NCBI GenBank assembly: GCA_037349315.1
Contig: JBAIAC010000026.1
Span: 29,231,501-29,295,500 of the forward strand
DNA: 64,000 bases
Reading direction: 5' to 3'
Source of the DNA: Chelydra serpentina
Taxonomy: Eukaryota > Chordata > Testudines > Chelydridae
Numbering within the stretch: the first letter of the stretch is position 1; each line of letters begins with the position of its first letter. Under the pieces are notes generated by a model, which was not told the origin of the DNA, did no database searches, and saw only the letters and a list, made by a program, of their open reading frames with translations. The position numbers and the translations under genes are program-made. Positions 10,348-20,379 of the stretch are shown piece by piece.

Positions 10348-13300
10348 ATGTCTGTAAGCGAGGCCACGGTAAAACTGGATCTTGCCAGACTCGAAATAAC
10401 AGAGAAAGAAAACGAACATCGGAGACTAATCGAATTACGTACGCTGGAAATTAGTGCAGAGACAGAAGCCCACAAGAGAGCTATGGAAGCAGAGGAGCTG
10501 GCCCACAAGAGAGCTATGGAAGCAGAAAGAATCCGGGAGGAGGCGGCCCACAAGAGAGCTATGGAAGCAGAGGAGCTGGCCCACAAGAGAGCTATGGAAG
10601 CAGAAAGAATCAGGGAGGAGGCGGCCCACAAGAGAGCTATGGAGGCCCAGAAGCATGAACTGGCTGTTGCAGAGTTGAAGAGTCGCAACCCTTCAGCGTC
10701 CGGCTCCGCTTCCCCAAAAATCCCCAAATGGGAGCGTCTATGCCCCCAGTATGATGAATCCAAGGATATAGCCGAATATTTTATCACCTTCGAGAGACTG
10801 TGCTCCCTCCATGTGATCCCTGAAGATCAAAAAATGACCACCTTGATAGCCAAATTGACTGGCAGAGCTCTGGACATATTCAATAAGATGCCCATTGGGG
10901 ATGCCTCCAATTATGGTAAATTTAAGGAACTGGTTTTGAAACAGTTTCAGGTTACACCTGAAACCTACAGGGTTAAATTCAGGAGTCTTAAGAGGGGAGA
11001 TGGGTTAAGTTACGTGGCTTATGCAAATGAAATGACAGTTCTGGTAGATAAGTGGGTGAGGGGAAAAGGCATCACAAGCTTTGAGGGAATGTGTGATTTG
11101 GTTGCTCAGGAACAATTCCTGAATATGTGCAGTGATGATGTAAAACAGTACTTGTGGGACAAACAGGTAAAAGCCGTGGGTGAATTAGCTGGGTTTGCAG
11201 ACTCTTATGAGCAGGCGCAAGCTGCAATTAAGCATAAACCACTGGCAGAGGGGTACAGGGTCGGGGGAAAGCAGAGTCACCGTTTTACCCCTGGGAAAAA
11301 GGAGGCTGGGCGTTCACCTCCCCATTCCCCTGTCACTCACCCCAAATTTCCTGCGCAAGCAGGGGATCTCAGAAGGTGCTTTCACTGCAATTCCCCAGGG
11401 CACCTGAGAAGCAGCTGTCCCACACTAAAGGAGAGTACACCCTCCTTGTCCCATGTTAGCTCTGTTGCCCTCAACGCTGAGGCCCCAGAGGGCACCCCTA
11501 CCTCTTACCACACCAGCTTGGTGGACATGGGGCCTAGTGAAGCGGATAGGGAGCACATCAAGGTTGTCAAGATTGATGGCATGGAGTGTCTGGGGTGGAG
11601 GGATACTGCGGCTCAGTTCTCGCTGGTCCGACCGAGTGTGGTTCCAGATGCTAGTGTTCTGACGGGGCAGACCACCCACATTAAGGGGGTGGGGCCGCAG
11701 AGGTTCCCTGTGCCCCTGGCTAAGGTTCATGTGGAGTGGGAAGGGATGGAAAATACTTTACTGGTGGGGATGCTCGAGGACATCCCCGCAGACATGTTGC
11801 TGGGGAATGATTTCTTCAGCAAAACTAGGGCTGTCAGTGTGGTAACTCGCAGCATGAAGAAAGGCTGTGAGGGGGAGGCTGTCCCGGGCGATAGCGGTAG
11901 GTCTCATGCAACTGAACGGCCAACACATCCTACTCCAGGGGACACGGGGGTTGGTGACTTGAAGAGAGTCCCCAGGGACGGGGCGGGGACCTCAGAACCC
12001 ACAGGGGAGTTGGGGGAGGATCCCACTGACAGGACAGTACATGGAGGCCTCTGCCCAGCTGAAGACAACAGGCTCCCAGGGGTGGGGGCAGGGGAGAGGC
12101 AGTCAGTGCCCAGGGACGGGGACGCTGTCTCAAGAGTTGTCCGTCAGGAATTTGCAGCTAACCAAAGGACGGACCCCTCCCTTGACAGTATAAGGAAGTG
12201 TATCTCGGAGGGAACTCCAGGAAGGGAGGGGGGGGAGAAGTTTTTTGAAGAGGACGGGAAACTGTACAGGGAGGCCCCTGTGGGAAAAAACCAGGGTCCC
12301 GGTCAACCCTATAAGCAGTTGGTTGTACCCAGCCAACACCGGGGGGAATTAGTGCGGGTAGCGCACGACGGCCCCTTTGCTGGTCACTTGGGGGTACAGA
12401 GGACGTATGACAGGCTGAGGAAGAATTTCTACTGGCCAGGGATACAGAATGACGTGCGGGATTACTGTAGAACTTGTGTGGTGTGTCAGGAAAGGAAGAG
12501 GCCAGGGGGACCCCATAAAGCTCCGCTGCGCCCCTTGCCCATCATCCAGGAAGCGTTCCAAAGGGTGGCGATAGACATAGTGGGTCCTATGCCACGCCCC
12601 ACTCGGAGGGGGAACAAGTATATCTTGGTGGTAGTAGACTTCGCCACTCGGTACCCTGAGGCAATCGCTCTGTCTAACATAGAAGCGGAGACAGTGGCAA
12701 GAGCCTTGCTCACCATATTCAGCAGAGTGGGCTTCCCTAAGGAGATTTTGTCTGATCGGGGGGCAAACTTTATGTCGCAGTTGTTTAATGAGCTATGGAA
12801 GGTGTGTGGAGTGAAACAGCTTAAAACGGCCCCCTACCACCCCCAGGCCAACGGGCTGGTGGAAAGATTCAATGGGACCCTAAAATCCATGCTGGGGATG
12901 TATACCCAGAAAAGGGGCCAGAGCTGGGACGAACTATTGCCATTCCTGCTGTATGCCTACAGGGAGGTACCCCAAGAGTCCACGGGATTTTCCCCATTCG
13001 ACCTTCTGTATGGGAGGAAGGTGAGGGGACCTCTCGACCTCATCAGGGATACCTGGGAAGGGTGCAACACAGTAAGGGAGGAACCCGTGACTGAATATGT
13101 CCAGAGGTTCAGAAGGGAGTTGAAAGACATGATGGAAATTGTCCAAAACAACCTCCAGAGTAGTCAGGCCAAGCAAAAGGAGTGGTACGATAAGAATACC
13201 TGTAAGCGCACTTTTGACATAGGAGATTTGGTCATGGTACTTAGCCCTGCCAAAAAGTTCAAGATGCAAAACTCCTGGGAGGGGCCCTTTGAAGTGGTGG

Positions 13301-14904
13301 AAGTGTCGAAGGAGGACACTTATACAGTTAAAAAGCCCCAAGAAGGTGCTGGGCCCCAACTGGTACATGTTAACAGACTCAAGGCCTATCACAGTAGAGT
13401 GCCCGGGGTAAACATGATCTGTTGTGCGGAAGGGGAAACTGAGGCACACCCACTCCCTGATCTGATGGCTGAATGCCAAGATGGGTCAGCCCTGGAAAGC
13501 ATAGAAATCTGTAGTCAACTAACTCCAGTCGAACGGAAGGAAGCGTTGTCAATGCTGCAGAAGTACAGCGAGGTATTTTCCAACAAACCAGGGCGGACGC
13601 ACTTGCTGTCCCATAGAATCCTCACGAAAGGGGCACAACCTCCGCCTTCCAGGCCTTACAGGGCTACTGGCCAGGTGAAGGAGCAAATTCAGGCCGAGAT
13701 ACAAAGCATGTTGGACTTGGGGGTGATTAAGGATTCGGGCAGTGCGTGGGCTTCACCTGTGGTCTTGGTCCCAAAGAGAGATGGCACCGTTAGATTTTGC
13801 GTGGACTATAGAAAACTCAATGCTGTCACGGTGACCGATGCATACCCCATGCCACGAATTGATGACATGCTGGATGTACTGAGCCAAGCCAAGTACCTTA
13901 GTACCTTTGATCTGACCAAAGGTTACTGGCAGATCCCTCTGGAGGGAGAGGCCCAACAGAAGTCAGCTTTTATCACTGATATAGGGCTCTATGAATTCAC
14001 AGTGTTACCGTTTGGGTTGGTGAATGCGGGTGCAACCTTCCAGAGACTGGTCAACCGAGTGTTAAACGGGTTGCAGAGTTATGCTAGAGCATACATAGAT
14101 GACATTGCGGTGTTCAGCAACACCTGGGATGACCACAAGGAGCACCTGCAAGTGGTGCTAACTAAGCTCAAAGAGGCTGGGCTGACTGTAAAACCCTCCA
14201 AGTGCAAGGTAGGGGCAGCCAGAGTCCCTTATCTGGGACACTGGGTTGGGGGGGGGGAAATATCCCCCGACCCTCTTAAGGTGGAGGCCATCGTGAAATG
14301 GCCTGTACCCCAGACTAAAAGGCAAGTTCAATCCTTCATAGGCTTAGCAAACTATTACAGGAGGTTTGTGGAGGGGTTCAGTGACATTGTATCCCCAATC
14401 ACGGACTTGTGTAAAAAGCATCAGCCTAACAAGGTAATTTGGTCAAAGGCGTGCCAGGAAGGCTTCGATAAGGTAAAAGCACTCCTGTCTGCGGAGCCTG
14501 TGCTGGCCAGCCCGGACTTCGATAAGCCTTTTGATTTGTGCACCGATGCGTCAGACACAGGGTTGGGGGCTGTGCTGATGCAAACGGGGGAAGACAGCAG
14601 GAAGCATCCCATTGCTTTCCTGAGCAAAAAGCTGTCCTCTGCCGAACAGAATTACTCCGTCATAGAGAAGGAGTGCTATGCCATTGTGTGGGCTGTCAAA
14701 CAACTAAGGCCATACCTCTTTAATAAGCGGTTCAGAATTCTAACTGACCATTCACCGCTGGTGTGGCTTCACCGCACTAAGGGCACAAACTCCAAGCTGC
14801 TACGCTGGAGTCTGGTCCTACAGGAGTTTGACATGGAGATTATGCATATTAAAGGAAAGGAGAACTGGGTAGCCGATGCCCTGTCCAGGAAAGAGGAATT
14901 TTAG
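10348..14904 (+). CDS. Gag-Pro-IN-RT-RNaseH polyprotein, Gmr1-like
   Basis: One 1518-residue ORF with no internal stop or frameshift. Residues 41-100 are HKRAMEAE-rich coiled-coil repeats. Residues about 127-295 are capsid with a SCAN-like C-terminal part (LVAQEQFLNM). A CCHC zinc knuckle follows (C344, C347, H352, C357). The protease motif is near D419-T420-A421, with LLGNDFF at about 484-490. Integrase has an HHCC zinc site (H673, H680, C710, C713), catalytic D743, D803, E839 (35-residue D-E spacing) and a GPF at 979-981. RT has D1188 and YIDD at 1249-1252. RNase H has D1400, E1442, D1467 and D1510. The Met at 10348 is the first in frame after the 292-bp leader. Gag and Pol are fused, so processing must rely on the protease. 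The protease triad reads DTA instead of the usual DTG. This is a retrotransposon protein; no envelope is encoded. Confidence 0.93.
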   Translation: MSVSEATVKLDLARLEITEKENEHRRLIELRTLEISAETEAHKRAMEAEELAHKRAMEAERIREEAAHKRAMEAEELAHKRAMEAERIREEAAHKRAMEAQKHELAVAELKSRNPSASGSASPKIPKWERLCPQYDESKDIAEYFITFERLCSLHVIPEDQKMTTLIAKLTGRALDIFNKMPIGDASNYGKFKELVLKQFQVTPETYRVKFRSLKRGDGLSYVAYANEMTVLVDKWVRGKGITSFEGMCDLVAQEQFLNMCSDDVKQYLWDKQVKAVGELAGFADSYEQAQAAIKHKPLAEGYRVGGKQSHRFTPGKKEAGRSPPHSPVTHPKFPAQAGDLRRCFHCNSPGHLRSSCPTLKESTPSLSHVSSVALNAEAPEGTPTSYHTSLVDMGPSEADREHIKVVKIDGMECLGWRDTAAQFSLVRPSVVPDASVLTGQTTHIKGVGPQRFPVPLAKVHVEWEGMENTLLVGMLEDIPADMLLGNDFFSKTRAVSVVTRSMKKGCEGEAVPGDSGRSHATERPTHPTPGDTGVGDLKRVPRDGAGTSEPTGELGEDPTDRTVHGGLCPAEDNRLPGVGAGERQSVPRDGDAVSRVVRQEFAANQRTDPSLDSIRKCISEGTPGREGGEKFFEEDGKLYREAPVGKNQGPGQPYKQLVVPSQHRGELVRVAHDGPFAGHLGVQRTYDRLRKNFYWPGIQNDVRDYCRTCVVCQERKRPGGPHKAPLRPLPIIQEAFQRVAIDIVGPMPRPTRRGNKYILVVVDFATRYPEAIALSNIEAETVARALLTIFSRVGFPKEILSDRGANFMSQLFNELWKVCGVKQLKTAPYHPQANGLVERFNGTLKSMLGMYTQKRGQSWDELLPFLLYAYREVPQESTGFSPFDLLYGRKVRGPLDLIRDTWEGCNTVREEPVTEYVQRFRRELKDMMEIVQNNLQSSQAKQKEWYDKNTCKRTFDIGDLVMVLSPAKKFKMQNSWEGPFEVVEVSKEDTYTVKKPQEGAGPQLVHVNRLKAYHSRVPGVNMICCAEGETEAHPLPDLMAECQDGSALESIEICSQLTPVERKEALSMLQKYSEVFSNKPGRTHLLSHRILTKGAQPPPSRPYRATGQVKEQIQAEIQSMLDLGVIKDSGSAWASPVVLVPKRDGTVRFCVDYRKLNAVTVTDAYPMPRIDDMLDVLSQAKYLSTFDLTKGYWQIPLEGEAQQKSAFITDIGLYEFTVLPFGLVNAGATFQRLVNRVLNGLQSYARAYIDDIAVFSNTWDDHKEHLQVVLTKLKEAGLTVKPSKCKVGAARVPYLGHWVGGGEISPDPLKVEAIVKWPVPQTKRQVQSFIGLANYYRRFVEGFSDIVSPITDLCKKHQPNKVIWSKACQEGFDKVKALLSAEPVLASPDFDKPFDLCTDASDTGLGAVLMQTGEDSRKHPIAFLSKKLSSAEQNYSVIEKECYAIVWAVKQLRPYLFNKRFRILTDHSPLVWLHRTKGTNSKLLRWSLVLQEFDMEIMHIKGKENWVADALSRKEEF
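10468..10650 (+). repeat. 78-bp tandem duplication inside gag
   Basis: Two 78-bp units (10468-10545, 10546-10623) plus a partial third to about 10650 encode alternating AHKRAMEAEEL and AHKRAMEAERIREEA. I see a single base difference between the full units (atccggg versus atcaggg), which is silent. The charged, Ala- and Glu-rich pattern predicts a helical coiled coil at the Gag N-terminus. Confidence 0.9.
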
Positions 14905-14953
14905 GTGTACTGCCTCCGCCATGGACAGTGTCCAAGTCTCTGGCAGTAAGTTC

Positions 14954-14963
14954 AGGAGGAGGG
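14954..14963 (+). other. Polypurine tract
   Basis: AGGAGGAGGG directly abuts the first TG of the 3' LTR, the position of the plus-strand primer in LTR retrotransposons. Confidence 0.8.
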
Positions 14964-16088
14964 TGTGACAGTGTCCCCATAAAACTTTATGGGGAGATGC
15001 TTATAACTATATATGTGTAACGTTTTATGCTACATGTGCCATGTAACATATCTCTGTGAAAGTTATGACCTACTGAATTTATTCCTCCTGTTTGTAGGCA
15101 TGTATCATTGTTGTGGTGGTAGTTATGAACATTGGTTTTATATTTGCTGGTTTTATGCATAGCTTTTGTAAGAACATGGGGCCAGGTCCAGAGGAAGGAA
15201 TGTGCAAGTTGAGTACAAGTACTTAACAGACAAAAGAAGGTGCAGACCCCAATCCACATCGGGGCCCCAGTCAAGGATGCAACTGGTTAGACTGGTTAGG
15301 GCACACGGACAGGTGACTTGCCCATGTGATCCCAAAACTCCAGGGCTACTGGATCCTACGCAGGGAGAGGAAGAAAGGCTATAAAAGCCCTTGCAAGACC
15401 CTTCCATTTTGGCTTCAGCTGGCTAAAGGGAGAGGCTCTCCACCCCCCCAAGGACATTCCTGAGGGGAACTGAACAAAGGACAAAGACACCAGGGGGTGC
15501 GGCTGCTGGACCTAGGCTAATTCTACAGCCTGTAAAAAGGAAAATATCCGAATCTGGTGAGGCTTTTATCTGTGTTAACTTTGAATAGACGTAGACGTGC
15601 GTGTTTTATTTTATTTTACTAAGTAACTTGCTTTGTTCTGTCTGTCACCAATTGAACTCACTTACATCCTATTTTTTGTACTTATTAAAATCACTTTTTA
15701 CTTATTAAGTTTCCTTGAGTACGAGTTAGTGCAAAGGGAGAGCAAACAGGTGTGCATACTTTCTATCTGTGAAATAGAAGGCGAACTGTTTATGAGTTTA
15801 CCCTGTATAAGCGTTATACAGGGTAAAACGGATTTATTAAAGGGTTTGAACCTCCTTGGAGTTGAGCAGCTGGGTGTCAAAGGCAAGAGCGCTTCCAGGG
15901 GCCTTACAGTGGTGAGTGGACTTGGTTCGGACCTGGGTCTGTGTTTGCAGCAGATCAGTGGAATCTGGCTCAAAACAGACAGGATTCGGGAGTCCCAAGT
16001 TGGAAAAGGCCTGGAAGCAGGGGCAGAAGCAGCCTTGGCACACCAGGTGGCAGCACCAAGCAGGTCTCTGTGGCCCCAACCCGTCACA
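14964..16088 (+). repeat. 3' LTR of Gmr1-like element
   Basis: 1125 bp, identical to the 5' LTR except for C at 15306 (T at 9273). It ends ...ccgtcaca and is followed by the gagct duplication at 16089-16093. Confidence 0.95.
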
Positions 16089-16795
16089 GAGCTGTTCAAT
16101 TATTGTTTCATTACTGTGCATTCCACTGTGGTATATTCTGGCATTAGCTACCATGAATATGTTAATCCTATTAATGTTGACAAGATACATGATTAATTAC
16201 TCCAAAACAATCTCAAGATCCTCACATTTTAAGGCATGCTGGACTTTCAGTTTTCAGAATGTAGTCAAATGTTAGAGTAATTCTTTGAATCATGCTAATC
16301 TTTTCCCTATAACTTCAGAGCATACTAAAACAGGTGAATTGACTGGCCAATGTTCATCCAAAAAATCAACCACATAAAAGCCTACACATGGGATTTGGCC
16401 TGGGACATAGTGGATGGATCTGTGTGTGATTATTCTTTTTATTGCTTATGTAACGGATCAGAGATGGTCACCATGTGCAATATAAGGGTTTTATTAATTA
16501 AAGGGTTTTGTTTTTTGACGCAGGGAAGCTGAGCAACATCCTGCTTGCAGTTGCCATGTGGTGCAGCATAGCGTCTGTGTTTGCATACTGCTGTTGACAC
16601 AATCAATAATTGTCAGAATTCTCATTAGCACTAACATCCTTGCCTGGGGTGACTGGAAGCAAAATGAAGCATTAATGACCCACAGCGATCAGCAGTCCAG
16701 TAGGAAAGCCAGACAGCTGTGAACCAGTATTATGGGAGCATTGTATATATAGAAAATAATATTAGCTGTTTTTAAAAGTCCATGGTTTTGTATAT

Positions 16796-16890
16796 AATCA
16801 TAGAAATTAGAGATGGAAAAAGAGCAAGTTGCTGATCTAATCTAACCTCCTGTCATGCTGGATTTTTCACTAGAGGACATTTTTTCAGCA
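16796..16890 (-). repeat. CR1 3'-end fragment, diverged
   Basis: 'atcatagaaattagagatgg' and 'gatctaatctaacctcctgt' read, on the reverse strand, like the common CR1 3' terminus (...gacctcctgaggtc...attctatgat). The match is short and diverged. Confidence 0.45.
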
Positions 16891-18050
16891 CTTGGTGAAG
16901 TCTAGTATTTTAAATGTCTCCGAAAGCAAACCTATCCACCAAATGGATTTTCTAAATTAGGAGTCCTGTTTTTAAAATATAGAATCATCCAGGTTCTCTT
17001 GGAAGAAATGTAGAGCTTAGCTATTCAAAATCGCAAACAATGTCTACTGGTCAATCCCAAAACTCCAGGACCTAAGACATCCGGCCAGTCTGGATTTCCC
17101 ATTCACTTTTCTGCTTTCAGTTTGGATGGTGTCTCATCTAATTTTTTTGGAGTGCTTCTTTGTATAAATAACATCTGAGGACTCAGTGACCTAAAGTGTT
17201 GCTGAACTTCTTCACAAGAAGAAAGAGGAAATCTAATTTGGCAGGAGATGAGAGTATTAAATCAGGCAGTTTTCCAAAAACTGCAGTTGTTCATTAAGAT
17301 AATTGCTTTGACTTGGATGAGTAAAGAGGTCCCAAATTCCGGATTGATTGTTCGGCTATGGTGGGTATAATTCATAGTGAAAAGATTTGGGGGGATGTGA
17401 AGTTTTATTACAAAGAAAAGGATAATAACAAATAGTAAAGAGGACACCAAATCAAACAGCTCTGTGTTTTTATGGAGTATCCTAACAGAGACAACATGGT
17501 GGTCTTGGAGAAGATTTGATGCAGCCGTCAAACCCTAAACCTCCAAAGAACACAGCTGTCATGAAATCTATTTCAGAACATCCTCTGACCTTTAATGCAA
17601 ATGCATTTCTGCCCTTCCTCTTCTACCAAGGTCCATTGGCAGTAACTGTTGCTCTTTTCAGCAACTCTTTACACAATACAGATGGACAGAAATGGCTTTG
17701 ATCCAACAGCAGCAGCTCTAAGCTCCCAACCATAACATCCCCCACAGGAAAATAGACTGGGGTAGGGTCTTCCACCACAGGCCGTCTCTTAGGCAGTTTT
17801 GTGAGTTTATTTTTAGTTGTTCCTATCTAGGCCTCATTAAGGAATTCTGCTTTAAAAAGGATGGTACGAGATGACTCGTGTGTGTAAATGAAATAAACAA
17901 AAGCTTTTGGTAAAAACGGTTATGGTTGCTCATGTACCACCAACACAGCCCTTCCCAGCTACAATCATGGATTAGCCTTCAATAGACTACCTCACCTCCA
18001 TCTACCATCCCACGATGCACGTTCATCCTCCCTCTGCTCCCCCTCCCCCT

Positions 18051-18064
18051 CCCCCCCCCCCCCC
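18051..18064. repeat. Poly(C) tract
   Basis: Fourteen C in a row following a C/T-rich stretch. Similar homopolymers occur at 23719-23734 (C), 34550-34565 (G) and 56873-56885 (G). Lengths in assemblies are often inaccurate at such sites. Confidence 0.8.
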
Positions 18065-18895
18065 AAATATAGTTCTTGGAGTGAGGAGCAAGAGGGAAAT
18101 AGGTCTCCATCAGGCTGGACAGATATGAGAGAACTCCAGGGATTCATTTTATTGCAGTTTCCTACTCATCAGCATCTCTTCCTGCTACACAGGAGGACCT
18201 GATTCATATTCACAAGGCACTGCATGTCTTTACAGCAGCATTGGCCATGGCAGCCTTTCCTTGTTTTCCTCGAGTGTGTGGAGATGTTTGGTGCCAGTTC
18301 TGAGCAGTGTAATGCCTCTGTGATGGTCTTTGTGTCTCTGAGCCTCTTGGGGCCAAAATCAATACCACCATGGTAGTTTAAGCATCAAACATCCTCGGGT
18401 CAAATTGGGCCCAAAGTGTAGGTTGTAGGAAAGCAAGTCTATCGGAATGTTTCTATGGCTTCCTTATTCCAATGGAAACCATTTTTAAGTAAGTAAACAT
18501 TCCTTTGCAGTGTCTGCAACCCAAACACTCGATCACTGTGCTAATGCACAAGAAGCAGAAAATGAAATTGACTAAACCACAAAAACGAAAGTGAACCTTA
18601 TTCGTCTATTTTGACTTTGCTGTTTGTATTTGTCAACTCCGAAACACACAGCATGATCCATGACCAGTAATTTAGGGACAAGAAAGTCTGCTTGGCATCT
18701 GCATGCTACACAACTCCAGCAGTTCCTTGCTGGAGCTAATGGAGCAGGCCCTGTGGATGAAATTCAACCAGAGTTCAGAGAACCTGCATTAGACTCTCTT
18801 AATCATTTAAGCCCCACTTAAACTCAAGCCCAGAGGACTCAACTCAAATGCAGTGACGTGATGAATAAGGCATGGGGCCTCTGTTTTGGAGCCCT

Positions 18896-19188
18896 GGGCT
18901 ACACTACAGGGGTGGGGGGTCGATCTATGATACGCAACTTCAGCTACGTGAATAGCGTAGCTGAAGTCGGCATATCGTAATTGACTTACCTGGCCGTGAG
19001 GACGGCAGCGAGTCGATCGCTGCCGCTCCCACGTCGACTCCATTTCTGCCTTTCACCGAGGTGGAATTCCGGAGTCGACGGGGAGCGCGTTCGGGGATCG
19101 ATTAATCGCGTCTAAATAAGATGCGATAAATCGATCCCCAATGTATCGATTGCTACCTGCTGATCCGGCAGGTAGTGAAGACAAGCCC
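18896..19188. mobile_element. CpG-rich MITE composed of four hairpins
   Basis: The ends gggctacactac (left) and gtagtgaagacaagccc (right) are imperfect inverted repeats. Inside lie four hairpins: 18937-18948/18956-18967 (12 bp perfect), 19003-19011/19017-19025 (9 bp perfect), 19093-19113/19119-19139 (19 of 21) and 19153-19160/19168-19175 (8 bp perfect). The element is GC- and CpG-rich in AT-rich surroundings. No ORF of note. Confidence 0.6.
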
Positions 19189-20285
19189 GGAGTGAGTGTC
19201 ACCAGGATGCACTGATGTGCAATAGAGAGGCGTCAGTACAGATTGCTCTCATTTGAATAACTGTTATAATAAATATCAACAGCAGTGAGATCTAGTGGCA
19301 AAGAATGGTTTGGTTTTTCTTTTCCTAGCACCTTCAGGAAACAAACTGCCGCAGACTTATTTAACAAATATGAACTTTTGACACCCATACACTGCAAAGT
19401 CTTCTACTTGCATGCATTTTACAGCAGCTTGATTCAGATACTGTGTAGCAAATGGAATTGCATTGATACAGTAAGGGCAGAACCAGGCCTGTTGGCTAGG
19501 CAAGCAAGTTACAAATGATATTCTCATGTACAGATTCTGGAGTGTGAAATTGTAGCAGCTCTTTCAAACTTTCGGTCAAGGTTGTTGGGTTTTTGTTTTT
19601 TTTTAATATTCTTAATTGCTCCACCTGGATCCCATATCCAATATTGTTTTTAGAAATTGTAGTATTCCCGTCTCCTCTTGCCTGTTGTTTGCATTTGCAA
19701 GCTACTTAAGGGTATCCTAGAAACACACCTGAACTTTTCTCCAGAGTCTTAAACCTGATACTGTGCATGAAAAAAATGCTGGGAAAGCACTTTTTCTCAA
19801 ATTTGCCTCACTTAATGTGAGGTGGTGCAGATGATAATAAATGTTGTGTGTCCTTGCTTTCAGCATGACATTTCTGGTGATAAGTTCCAACTGGTGGGCA
19901 AATGTGTTTGCTGGTTTCTTCAGTTCTGTCCTATTCGTTTGGATTATTTATATTGTTTTGTAAACTTTTAAAGACTAGATTTAGCTGAAAAGGTTTGAAA
20001 AAATAAGAAACTGCTTCTTCTTTAGGAACTCTTTTGGCTGTTCTTTAAAAGAATATTTTCTGAAAAGAATTCCTAGGCTCACAGAACGTATCCTCCTCAG
20101 TACAGAAAGCTTAACAGGATAACTGTGCTTACTGAGCACTATACAGTTATTTCATAAAAGTCAGTGTGGTTCTATGTACACCATTAAAAAGTCAACAGTC
20201 TACCTTTTGGTGAAAGCACCTGGGATTGCTGAAAAGAGGGAAGATTTTCCAAAATTAAGTTACAGCAGTGTCATTAATTGGAAAG

Positions 20286-20379
20286 GTTTCAGTGTAGTAG
20301 CCGTGTTAGTCTGTGTCAGCAAAACGAAAATAAATTTGTTAGTCTCTAAGGTGCTACAAGTTTTTCTTTCTTATTTTCG
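20286..20379 (-). mobile_element. Short retroposon copy with internal inversion
   Basis: Flanked by a perfect 13-bp duplication, attaattggaaag (20273-20285 and 20380-20392). On the minus strand the right-hand half is the sense 3' end ('gctgacacagactaacacgg'), while the other half ('gttagtctctaaggtgctac') is inverted. The uninverted arrangement of both halves is seen at 30453-30553. This is the 5'-inversion form produced by twin priming during target-primed reverse transcription. Confidence 0.85.

Larger units (their letters stand above)
8931..16088 (+). mobile_element. Full-length Gmr1-like Ty3/gypsy LTR retrotransposon (7158 bp)
   Basis: A complete element: 5' LTR 8931-10055, primer-binding site 10057-10075, leader to 10347, one ORF 10348-14904, polypurine tract 14954-14963, 3' LTR 14964-16088, flanked by gagct duplications. 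The pol order is protease, integrase, RT, RNase H. That order sets the Gmr1-like group (described by Goodwin and Poulter) apart from other Ty3/gypsy elements. There is no env ORF. The LTRs differ at one site in 1125 bp, so the insertion is recent. It lies in the inferred VAT1L intron in the same orientation as that gene. Confidence 0.95.

Noticed and set aside
10302..10787. 161-codon minus-strand ORF opposite gag
   Set aside because: A shadow of the repetitive gag start, with serine/leucine repeats complementary to HKRAMEAE codons.
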